From Roseateles_B sp041913905 (GTDB lineage: Bacteria > Pseudomonadota > Gammaproteobacteria > Burkholderiales > Burkholderiaceae_C): a stretch of DNA of 64,000 bases. Below are positions 15,902 to 23,328 of the stretch, piece by piece (the first letter of the stretch is position 1; the number at the start of each line of letters is the position of its first letter). The position numbers and the translations under genes are program-made. Where the stretch lies: NCBI GenBank assembly GCA_041913905.1, contig JAYSEK010000011.1, positions 1-64,000 of the forward strand. Direction: 5' to 3'. Below the pieces are notes generated by a model. The model was not told where the DNA came from. It saw only the letters and a list, made by a program, of their open reading frames with translations, and searched no databases.

Positions 15902-18124
15902 TCAGTGGGGCTTGATGGACCCGGGCACGATGCGTGCCGTCTTGAACTGCGCCAGCAGCTCCTTGACCAGCGGATCCTCGAGGATGATCTGTTCGGCGCG
16001 GCGCTGCCGGGCCTGGGCCTCGGTGGCATCGCGCAGGGCCGGCGAATCGGTGGCGACACCGGCTTCGAGCTCGATGCGCACCTCGGCCTGCAAATGCGCA
16101 GCCAGCGCCGCCTGCAGCTTGTCCTTGAGCGCCGGCTGGCGCAGGGACTCGCGCTCCACGCGCAAGCGCCACAGCTGCGGCTGCACGCCGTCATCGATGG
16201 CCAGGCATTCGGCCTGCATGCCCAGTTCGCGGGCGAGTGCTGTCAGGCCCAGTTGCTTCATGATGGCCGCCCAGCGTTCGCCCAAGGCCGTCGCCTGCAG
16301 GGCAATGGCGGCACCGGCGGTGGACGCATAGCCGCCTTCGCCGCGGGCGCCGGGTTCGGGCAGGTCCAGGCCCATGTCGGAGGCCATCGTGGCGCCGTCT
16401 TCGTCGGCGGGTGGCGCATCCAGCCAGGGCGGCGGCTCATCGCCGCTGTCCTCCGGCGCATCGGCATGGACCACCGGGCGCGGACGCAGCCGGGCGCTGG
16501 GCGACACGGCGTCACCCGGCCGCGCGCGGGCCAGCAAGGACGGCGCGGGCTGGGCCGGCGCCGGGATAGGCGCTTCGGCTGGAGCTTCTGCTGGAGCGTC
16601 GCCGGCAGCTTGGGCAGCTGAAACGTCAAGGTCTGTCGGCTCAACCGAAGCGGCGGGATCGGATGCCCCAGCAGCGCCAGGCTCCGCATGCATGACAGGC
16701 GGCACGGCGGCCGGTGCGTCAGGCGGCAGGGCGTCCGCGGCGGGTGGCGCCATCGGCGCCGGCTCGGCTGCCGCGACAGGGGTCAGGTCTTGCGCCAGCG
16801 GGGGAGCGGCGAGCGCCACGGGCGGCTGCGCTGCGGCCACCGGCTGGGCCACGGCCGGCTGAACCGCCGCCGCCACGGGTGACTGCGTGCGGGCTGGCAC
16901 GTCCATCGTTGCCGCCACGGCAGGGCGCAGCAGGGGCGCGGCGACAGGGGCCGCGGCGCTCGGGGCGCTGGATGCCGCGCCGGCCGTGGCCGACGTGGAT
17001 CCGCCGGTGGTCAGCGCCGCCCCACCCCGGGGACGAAAGGCCAGCATGCGCAGCAGCACCATCACCAGGCCGGCATATTCGTCCGGCGCCAGCGGCAGCT
17101 CCTGGCGGCCATGCAGGGCCATGCTGTACATCAGTTGAATCTCGTCGGCAGGCAGCGCGGCGGCCAGGCGCTGCGCCTCGGCGCTGTCCGGATCCTGCGG
17201 GTCCAGGGCGCCCGGCGCCGCCTGGGCGATGGCCATCTGCTGCAGCGCCGTTGCGATGTCTTCCAGCGTGCCGCCGGCCGAGAGGCCCAGATCGCGCAGG
17301 CGGTCGGCCGCCGCGACGACGGCCGGGCCGTCCGCCGCGATCAGCGCATCCAGAATGGCGATCACATGGCTGCGGTCCACCGTGCCCAGCATCTGGCGCA
17401 CGCCGTCCTCGCTGAGCATGCCCGAGCCGAAGGCGATGGCCTGGTCGGTCAGCGAAAGCGCATCGCGCATGGAGCCGCGCGCGGCACGGGCCAGCAGGCG
17501 CAGCGAGCCGGCGTCCACCGGCACCTGTTCGGCCTCCAGCACGCGGCCGAGGTGCATCTGCACGTTCTGCGGCGCCATCGGGCGCAGGTTGAACTGCAGG
17601 CAGCGCGACAGCACGGTGACCGGCACCTTCTGCGGGTCGGTGGTCGCGAGCACGAACTTCAGGTATTCGGGCGGCTCTTCCAGGGTCTTGAGCATCGCGT
17701 TGAACGCGGTGTTCGAGAGCATGTGCACTTCGTCGATCATGTAGACCTTGAAGCGCCCCACCACCGGCTTGTAGACCGCCTGGTCCAGCAGCTGCGAGAT
17801 CTCCTCGACACCGCGGTTGGAGGCCGCGTCCAGCTCCACGTAGTCCACGAAGCGGCCGGCGTCGATGTCCCGGCAGGCGGGGCAGACGCCGCAAGGCTGG
17901 GCCGTGATGCCGCCCTGCCCGTCAGCGCCGGTGCAGTTGAGGCTCTTGGCCAGGATGCGCGAGACCGTGGTCTTGCCCACGCCGCGGGTTCCGGTGAAGA
18001 GATAGGCGTGATGCAGGCGCTGCTGCGTCAGCGCATTGGCCAGCGCCTGCACGACGTGCTCTTGGCCCACCAGTTCCTCGAAACGGTGGGGGCGGTACTT
18101 GCGGGCGAGAACCTGGTAGCTCAT
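15902..18124 (-). CDS. dnaX: DNA polymerase III subunit tau/gamma
   Basis: Clamp-loader ATPase and replisome organiser, 740 residues. The AAA+ part (about 1-370) carries Walker A GTRGVGKTT (residues 45-53), a zinc-binding set Cys64/78/81/84, Walker B in MIDEVHML and the sensor region LATTDPQKVPVTVLSRC. An Ala/Pro-rich linker of about 200 residues follows, then a C-terminal tau region (about 600-740) that binds the polymerase. I see no obvious slippery A-run that would make a gamma form. The ATG at 18124 lies eight bases after a TAGAAT box. Confidence 0.96.
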   Translation of the reverse strand: MSYQVLARKYRPHRFEELVGQEHVVQALANALTQQRLHHAYLFTGTRGVGKTTVSRILAKSLNCTGADGQGGITAQPCGVCPACRDIDAGRFVDYVELDAASNRGVEEISQLLDQAVYKPVVGRFKVYMIDEVHMLSNTAFNAMLKTLEEPPEYLKFVLATTDPQKVPVTVLSRCLQFNLRPMAPQNVQMHLGRVLEAEQVPVDAGSLRLLARAARGSMRDALSLTDQAIAFGSGMLSEDGVRQMLGTVDRSHVIAILDALIAADGPAVVAAADRLRDLGLSAGGTLEDIATALQQMAIAQAAPGALDPQDPDSAEAQRLAAALPADEIQLMYSMALHGRQELPLAPDEYAGLVMVLLRMLAFRPRGGAALTTGGSTSATAGAASSAPSAAAPVAAPLLRPAVAATMDVPARTQSPVAAAVQPAVAQPVAAAQPPVALAAPPLAQDLTPVAAAEPAPMAPPAADALPPDAPAAVPPVMHAEPGAAGASDPAASVEPTDLDVSAAQAAGDAPAEAPAEAPIPAPAQPAPSLLARARPGDAVSPSARLRPRPVVHADAPEDSGDEPPPWLDAPPADEDGATMASDMGLDLPEPGARGEGGYASTAGAAIALQATALGERWAAIMKQLGLTALARELGMQAECLAIDDGVQPQLWRLRVERESLRQPALKDKLQAALAAHLQAEVRIELEAGVATDSPALRDATEAQARQRRAEQIILEDPLVKELLAQFKTARIVPGSIKPH

Positions 18125-18132
18125 GGCGGCGG

Positions 18133-18138
18133 ATTCTA
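18133..18138 (-). promoter_or_regulatory. -10 box of dnaX, giving a nearly leaderless mRNA
   Basis: TAGAAT on the minus strand ends eight bases before the dnaX ATG, so transcription would start at or within a few bases of the start codon. Confidence 0.5.
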
Positions 18139-18189
18139 CGGGTGGGCGGGCCCGCCGCCCGACGCTTCGTGCAAGCCCCGGGCATGACC

Positions 18190-18195
18190 GATAAT
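18190..18195 (+). promoter_or_regulatory. -10 box of the PurM-like gene, giving a nearly leaderless mRNA
   Basis: GATAAT ends eight bases before the ATG at 18204. It is divergent from the dnaX promoter with about 50 bases between the two boxes. Confidence 0.5.
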
Positions 18196-18203
18196 CGCCC
18201 CCC

Positions 18204-19328
18204 ATGAGCACCCACGCCCCCTCCTCTCCCGACACGCTGAGCTACGAACAGGCTGGCGTCAATTACGACCTCATCGACCCTCTCAAGATCAGCGCCCAGC
18301 GCGCTGCGGCGGCCACCGCGGCCCACCTGGGCGGCCATGGCTTCACCGAGGTGAAGGCTTCGCGCGGCGAGTCGGCCTATGTGGTGGACGTGGGTCCCTT
18401 CTACCTGGCCTCCATCGTCGAATGCCTGGGCACCAAGACCCTGGTGGCGGACGAGATGTCCCAGCTGACCGGCAAGAGCTTCTATGCCGGCATCGCCCAG
18501 GACACCATCGCCATGGCCATCAACGACCTGATCACCGTCGGCGCCACGCCGCTGGTGGTGCAGGCCTACTGGGCCGCCGGCGGCTCGGACTGGTTCGGCG
18601 ACAAGCTGCGCGCCCAGGCCCTGGTCGAAGGCTGGAAGAAGGCCTGCGACACCTGCCAGGTCGCCTGGGGTGGCGGCGAGACGCCGGCGCTGGCCGGCAT
18701 CGTGGAGGAAGGCCGCATCGACCTGGCCGCCTCCTGCACCGGCTTGATCAACCCCAAGGAGCGCCTCTCCGTGGGTGACAAGCTGGGCGCGGGCGACGCC
18801 ATCGTGCTGCTGGCCTCCAGTGGCATCCATGCCAACGGCCTGTCGCTGGCCCGCAAGCTGGTGGAGCGCCTGCCGCAAGGCTATCTGACCGAGATCGAAC
18901 CGGGCCTGAGCTATGGCGAGGCCCTGCTGGCACCCACCGTGCTGTATTCGCCGGTGACCGAGGCGCTGTACAAGGCCGGCATCATCCCGCATTACTGCGC
19001 CAACATCACCGGCCACGGCTGGCGCAAGCTGCTGCGTCATCCGGGTCGCTTCACCTACCGCATCCACACCGTGCCGCCGGTCACGCCGGTGCTGAAGTTC
19101 ATGCAGGAGCACGCCAAGCAGGACGACCGTGAGGCCTACTCCACGCTGAACATGGGCGCTGGCTTCGCGATCTTCGTGCCGGCGGATCAGGCCGAGCGCG
19201 TGGTCGAGATCTCCAAGGCCTGCGGCATCGACGCCTGGGTGGCGGGCCAGCTGGAGGAAGGCGAGAAGCAGTTGCTGATCGATCCCCTGAACATCCGCTT
19301 CAGCGACGACGACCTGCAGCTGCGCTGA
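18204..19328 (+). CDS. AIR synthase-related protein (PurM-like)
   Basis: A 374-residue member of the AIR synthase/PurM fold, starting MSTHAPSSPDTLSYEQAGVN. It shares with PurM the SYEQAGVNYD start, AQDTIAMAINDLITVGATPL, WGGGETPALAGI, SSGIHANGLSLARKL, LLAPTVLYSPV and NMGAGFAIFVP. The canonical ATP-site segment TDGVGTK is replaced by VECLGTKTLV, and the spacing differs. It may therefore be a divergent FGAM cyclo-ligase (purine synthesis) or a paralogue acting on another substrate. Whether a classical purM exists elsewhere cannot be seen here. It is divergent from dnaX and followed by a strong terminator. Confidence 0.75.
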   Translation: MSTHAPSSPDTLSYEQAGVNYDLIDPLKISAQRAAAATAAHLGGHGFTEVKASRGESAYVVDVGPFYLASIVECLGTKTLVADEMSQLTGKSFYAGIAQDTIAMAINDLITVGATPLVVQAYWAAGGSDWFGDKLRAQALVEGWKKACDTCQVAWGGGETPALAGIVEEGRIDLAASCTGLINPKERLSVGDKLGAGDAIVLLASSGIHANGLSLARKLVERLPQGYLTEIEPGLSYGEALLAPTVLYSPVTEALYKAGIIPHYCANITGHGWRKLLRHPGRFTYRIHTVPPVTPVLKFMQEHAKQDDREAYSTLNMGAGFAIFVPADQAERVVEISKACGIDAWVAGQLEEGEKQLLIDPLNIRFSDDDLQLR

Positions 19329-19351
19329 GCGCCTCCGGTGTCAACACCGCA

Positions 19352-19387
19352 AAGCCTGCCCTGGCATCTGCCTCGGCAGGTTTTTTC
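19352..19387 (+). terminator. Rho-independent terminator after the PurM-like gene
   Basis: cctgcc...ggcagg stem followed by TTTTTT. Confidence 0.8.
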
Positions 19388-19485
19388 TTTGCGCGCCGAC
19401 CTCGTCACAGCGATCCAGGCCAGCCCGTCTTGACAGCGCACGGCGCGCGAGCACAAGCTCAAGTCCAGAGGAGACGCAGAAAACG

Positions 19486-19869
19486 ATGGACTGGTTCTAC
19501 AGCCAGATGGTCTACATCCACAGCCTGCTGGCCTGGTGCAGCGTCGTGCTGTTCCTGGTCCGGGGCCTGGCCTTCCAGTTCGGCGCCGAATGGTCCATGG
19601 ATGTGCGGCTGCGCTCCGTGGTGTTTGGCGTGGACACCATGCTCACGGTGTGCGGCATCAGCCTCTGGGGCTCGATCGGCTACTCCCTCACCCGCGATAC
19701 CTGGCTCACGGCCAAGCTGCTGGCCCTCGTGGGCTACACCGTCTGCGCGCATTGGGCGATGGGCCGCGGCGAATTCCGCCTGCTGGGCTATCTGCTGGCC
19801 CTGCTGCTGCTGGCCTACATGATGGGCGCCTCCATCACGCGCTCGGCAGGGCTTGGCCTCCTGAATTGA
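19486..19869 (+). CDS. SirB2-family integral membrane protein
   Basis: A 127-residue protein with four hydrophobic helices (about residues 9-28, 44-64, 72-90 and 98-118) and the SirB2-type start MDWFYSQMVYIHSLLAWCS. The family was named from Salmonella invasion-gene work, but its molecular role is not established. GGAG lies about 13 bases before the ATG, a long spacing. It stands alone between a terminator and a convergent unknown gene. Confidence 0.75.
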   Translation: MDWFYSQMVYIHSLLAWCSVVLFLVRGLAFQFGAEWSMDVRLRSVVFGVDTMLTVCGISLWGSIGYSLTRDTWLTAKLLALVGYTVCAHWAMGRGEFRLLGYLLALLLLAYMMGASITRSAGLGLLN

Positions 19870-19877
19870 AGGCTCCG

Positions 19878-19909
19878 GCCTTCAGGCTGAAAGATATCAG
19901 GCTGAAAGA
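19878..19909. repeat. Two 15-bp direct repeats
   Basis: aggctgaaagatatc and aggctgaaagacatc are adjacent, just past the SirB2-like stop and the convergent gene's stop. Confidence 0.6.
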
Positions 19910-19911
19910 CA

Positions 19912-20343
19912 TCAGGCACAAAGCCGCCAGCCCTGGCCCCACAGGGTCTGCACCGCGGCGCGGCGCAGCGCCTGCAGCAGCTCGGCGGGGCGCTCGCCGG
20001 CGCAGGCCTTCAGGGCGGGGCTGATCCACAGCGGGCCGGTGTCGCGACCCAGGCGGGGCTGGCCGTGACGGTCGGCGCGGAACAGCGCGAGACGCCAGGC
20101 CGGATGCAGCGCAGGCTGCGCACCCTCGTCGGCCAGCACGCCGCACCAGTCGCCGGCTTGCAGGCGATGGGCTGTGGCAAGGATGTCCGCCAGGCTGGGC
20201 TGACCCTGCCATTCAGCGACGACATGGCCCTGCGGATCGCGCAACAGGCGGCTCTGTGGACGTGCGGTGGAGGTGCGCAGCCAGTGGCGCGAAGCGGCGG
20301 CGTGGCCGCTGAGGAGGCGATCGAAATCGGCGAGACCGTGCAT
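19912..20343 (-). CDS. Hypothetical protein (143 aa)
   Basis: Unrecognised. The start at 20343 (MHGLADFDRLLSGH) has GGAG eight bases upstream and is preferred to an ATG seven codons earlier. Features are LRDPQGHVVAEWQGQPSLAD, which looks like a small beta sheet, and a Trp/Arg-rich C-terminus with WGQGWRLCA at the end. There is no signal peptide or membrane helix. Codon use looks like that of the neighbours, so I treat it as real. Confidence 0.5.
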   Translation of the reverse strand: MHGLADFDRLLSGHAAASRHWLRTSTARPQSRLLRDPQGHVVAEWQGQPSLADILATAHRLQAGDWCGVLADEGAQPALHPAWRLALFRADRHGQPRLGRDTGPLWISPALKACAGERPAELLQALRRAAVQTLWGQGWRLCA

Positions 20344-20638
20344 GAAAAAGCTCCGAGTGCCCACATCACCGGCGTTTGCCGGCCCGGGGCATCATCGGAG
20401 CCGCAACGCTTTAGCCGTACTTGTTGACCGCCCGCAAGTAGTTGGTAAATCGGCGGTGTGCCAGGCAGATGCCGCAGCACGGACGGAATTCTACAGGCCT
20501 CGGCGCGAAAAACGAAAGCCCCCGGCCGGCTTGGCGGCTGCCGGCTTCGTGTGAACCGGGAGCCCGTGCAATCCTGCGCAATGCGCTCGGCCCAGTCGCC
20601 ACCTTGGCTTCTTTCCAGGGAGTGCCTCCGCGATGCCT
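20344..20638. other. Intergenic region upstream of the 4.5S RNA gene
   Basis: About 300 bases with no convincing ORF. It holds the upstream region of the minus-strand 143-aa gene and a GC-rich imperfect hairpin near 20520-20545 (ccggccggcttggcggctgccgg). No riboswitch pattern was recognised. Confidence 0.4.
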
Positions 20639-20644
20639 TACAAT
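20639..20644 (+). promoter_or_regulatory. -10 box of the 4.5S RNA gene
   Basis: TACAAT ends seven bases before the predicted RNA 5' end at 20652. The -35 is not a clear match. Confidence 0.6.
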
Positions 20645-20651
20645 GCGCGCT

Positions 20652-20746
20652 GACGGGCCTCCTCGCATGGAAGCGCGGCCAACCGGGTCAGGTGGGGAAC
20701 CAAGCAGCCCTAACCGTTGTGACCAGTGCCGGGGGTAAGGCTCGTC
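20652..20746 (+). ncRNA. ffs: 4.5S RNA of the signal recognition particle
   Basis: RNA scaffold of the SRP that binds Ffh and targets nascent membrane proteins. The universally conserved apical loop is present: gggtcagg...ggaa...caagcagccc (20685-20710), the same elements as E. coli GGTCAGG, GGAA and AAGCAGCC. The ends pair (gacgggcct with aggctcgtc), closing a single hairpin of about 95 nt, the small bacterial type without an Alu domain. A TACAAT box lies just upstream and a terminator hairpin at 20814-20839. Confidence 0.93.
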
Positions 20747-20813
20747 AACCCCAACATCCGCAAGTCCTGCCTCGGCAGGCTTCGCACAGCTGTCCGCACA
20801 GCATCTGCACATC

Positions 20814-20839
20814 AGCCCGGCCCCAGCGCCGGGCTTTTT
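20814..20839 (+). terminator. Terminator downstream of the 4.5S RNA
   Basis: agcccggc-cccagc-gccgggct followed by TTTTTG. It converges on the kinase-HDOD gene. Confidence 0.75.
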
Positions 20840-20870
20840 GTTGCCTGCCGCTTTTGGATGGCCCACGCCC

Positions 20871-23285
20871 TCAGCCGACCTGCTTGAAGGCCATCACGGC
20901 CTGATTGCGCAGCGTGCGCAGCAGCGAGAGTTCCTTCTCGTCCAGGTTCAGGCTGCCTGCCTCGACCCGATCGGCATAGATCATCGCAAAGCAGCTGCCC
21001 TTCATCATCAGGGGCAGGATCAGGAAGCTGGCGCCGTGCACGCTGCCCTGGAACCACGGGGGCAGGCGTTCGGCGACCCGGGGCTGCGAGGCGTCGGCGA
21101 TCAGCGTGTCGGCCCCCTTCTGGCAGATCGCGGTGAACAGGTCGGCCTGCACGCCGGCCGCCACCACCAAGGGCACATGGAAGAGCGGCACCACCTGCTC
21201 CACCCGCTCACCCAGCCCGAAGCGGCCCGTCAACGCATTCGTGCGCGGATCCCGCAGACAGAACACCACGCGGCGAAAACCCAGGCCGCGGTAGATGGTC
21301 TCCAGGATCATGCGCAGCACTTCATTGAGCTTGAAGTTCTCGACCATCACGTTGGTGACGTCGTGGATGCCGGCCGCCAGCACCTCGGCAGCGGCCTGGC
21401 GCAGCGTGGTCTCATGGGCCAGCACCTGGGTCGGCTCGTAGACGGCCGTGGCTTGCAGCTCCAGCGCTGAGAGGCTGTCATCGTCAGGCGAGGCCGACAG
21501 CGGCGCCAGCAGGCGCTGGGCCTGCGAGTTCTTGGGCAGGCGGATGTCCAGGGCCTCGGCCATCTGGGAGAGCCGCTGGCGGGCCTGGTCCGCCGCCTGA
21601 TCGACGCGCTCGGCGCTCAGCCCCAGGGCCCGTGCATAGCGCTGTCCCGTGTGACGGACGCGCGCGTGCGCCTCGTGGGGTTCGCTGTGCAGGATCACGT
21701 CGGTCACGTCATTCGCAGCGCGGGCCAGCCAGCGCAGCCGCTCGATGCCACCCTCCAGCGGGCGCGTGGGTGCCTCGCCCTCGGGCCGGCTCATGCCCCG
21801 CTGCAGAGCGTCCGGCAGACCCCACTGGCGTGCCACGCCCTGACCCAGTTGCTCGAAGCTGAGGCCCAGCACCTGCTGCGAGGCGGCAGCCTCGCTGATC
21901 GGCGCTGCAGCGGCTGCGCCCTGCCCGCGCTCCGGCCGAACGAAGCGACGGATCTGCTGCGCCTCCTCGGGGAAGTAGAACTCGGTCAGCAGGCGCCCCA
22001 GGTTCTGCAGCAGGCCCACCAGGAAAGCCTCCTCGCTCTCGCGCTCGGCAGGGCACAGCTCGCGGGCCAGCGAAGCCGCCATCAAGGACCGCAGGAACTC
22101 CTCGCGCAAGGCACGTGCGTGGGCCTTGTTCTCCATGCGTTCCAGCAGGATCAGCGACAGCGCCAGGTTGCGGATGCCCGCAAAGCCGATCAGCGCCGCC
22201 GCGCGCGACACCGTGCTGATGCTGCCGCCCCCGGCATGCGTGTACTGCACCGTGTTGACCAGGCGCAGCAGCTTGTGGGTCAGCGCCACGTCCTTGAGGA
22301 TCTCGTTGGACAGGTTGTTGAGGCTTTCGTTCTCCGACGAGGTGATGCGCTGGATGCGCGACATGGACTCGGACATGGCCGGGAAGTCCGAGCGGTGCCG
22401 CATGCGGCGCAGCAGGAAGTCCAGGGTGCCGTTGTCCGCCAGGCCGCCATTGCTCATCACCGGCGGATGCAGCCATTCGGCCAGCGCGTCATGCAGGGCG
22501 CGCGCGGTGGGCCAACGCAGGGCCGGGTCGCGGGACAGGCCGCGCTGCACGATGGCACGCAGGGCGTCGTCCACGTCCGGGTCCAGGCCGTCCGGCAGCA
22601 GCAGGTCCTCGTCGACCACGCGGCGCACGGATTTCCAGGGGTCGGGGTCGTAATTGAGGCGGCGTCCGCTGAGCATCTCCGACAGCATCACGGCCACGGC
22701 AAAGACATCCATGGCCGGCGACGGCGCAAAGCCTTGCGCGGCCTCGGGCGACAGATAGCCCGGCGTGCCCACCACGCGGCGGCGGTGGCTGGGGTCGCTG
22801 GTCCAGTCGGCGATGCCGAAATCCAGGATGCGGCCTCGACCCTTGCCATCGATGAGGATGTTGCTGGGCTTGAGATCGCGATGCACGACGCCGGCCTCGT
22901 GCGCGGCGATCAGGCCGTCGAGCACGCCCAGCATCAGCTCCACCGCCTCGCGGGCCTTCATCACCGGATTGCGCTGCAGCTTTTCGGTGAGGGTGCCGCC
23001 GGGCACGTACTCGAAGACCATGTAGGCCTGGCCGTCCTGCTGGTCGACCTCGAAGACCGGCACGATGTGCGGATGCATCAGCCGGGCCACGGCGCGGGCC
23101 TCGTGCAGGCCGGCGTCGATGAGTGCCGGATCCGCGGTCGGGGCGAGCACCTTCAGCGCCACGTCGCGATCCAGCCGTGGATCGTGCGCCAGCCAGACCG
23201 TGGCCTGCGCCCCGCGCCCCAGTTCACGCAGCACCCGGAAGCGGCCGATCTGTGGAGGTTGGGGGGCCTTGGGGCTGGATGGCAT
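20871..23285 (-). CDS. Ser/Thr protein kinase with HDOD and GAF domains
   Basis: An 804-residue multidomain signalling protein. The N-terminal eukaryotic-type kinase (about 14-275) looks catalytically complete: glycine loop GRGAQATV (23-30), Lys45 in DVALKV, HRDLKPSN (135-142), DFG (155-157) and GTPGYLSPEA. An HDOD domain follows (about 290-480, with LRLVNTVQYTHAGGGSISTV and IGFAGIRNLALS), and a GAF-like domain ends the protein (about 640-795, with YRGLGFRRVVFCLRD). It is cytosolic, with no membrane helix. Targets are unknown. It lies 43 bases after a pseudokinase-HDOD gene, presumably in the same operon. Confidence 0.88.
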   Translation of the reverse strand: MPSSPKAPQPPQIGRFRVLRELGRGAQATVWLAHDPRLDRDVALKVLAPTADPALIDAGLHEARAVARLMHPHIVPVFEVDQQDGQAYMVFEYVPGGTLTEKLQRNPVMKAREAVELMLGVLDGLIAAHEAGVVHRDLKPSNILIDGKGRGRILDFGIADWTSDPSHRRRVVGTPGYLSPEAAQGFAPSPAMDVFAVAVMLSEMLSGRRLNYDPDPWKSVRRVVDEDLLLPDGLDPDVDDALRAIVQRGLSRDPALRWPTARALHDALAEWLHPPVMSNGGLADNGTLDFLLRRMRHRSDFPAMSESMSRIQRITSSENESLNNLSNEILKDVALTHKLLRLVNTVQYTHAGGGSISTVSRAAALIGFAGIRNLALSLILLERMENKAHARALREEFLRSLMAASLARELCPAERESEEAFLVGLLQNLGRLLTEFYFPEEAQQIRRFVRPERGQGAAAAAPISEAAASQQVLGLSFEQLGQGVARQWGLPDALQRGMSRPEGEAPTRPLEGGIERLRWLARAANDVTDVILHSEPHEAHARVRHTGQRYARALGLSAERVDQAADQARQRLSQMAEALDIRLPKNSQAQRLLAPLSASPDDDSLSALELQATAVYEPTQVLAHETTLRQAAAEVLAAGIHDVTNVMVENFKLNEVLRMILETIYRGLGFRRVVFCLRDPRTNALTGRFGLGERVEQVVPLFHVPLVVAAGVQADLFTAICQKGADTLIADASQPRVAERLPPWFQGSVHGASFLILPLMMKGSCFAMIYADRVEAGSLNLDEKELSLLRTLRNQAVMAFKQVG

Positions 23286-23328
23286 GGGGCTTGGGCCTGT
23301 CAGTGTCGGTGTGGCGATGAGCGTCGCC

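Noticed and set aside
17900..18000. Programmed frameshift site producing a gamma form of DnaX
   Set aside because: No A6-G-type slippery run with a following hairpin was seen in the dnaX sequence.
20404..20450. Sigma-70 promoter with TTGACC upstream of the 4.5S RNA
   Set aside because: The nearest -10-like sequence is only about 14 bases away and the site is 200 bases before the RNA start; the TACAAT at 20639 fits better.
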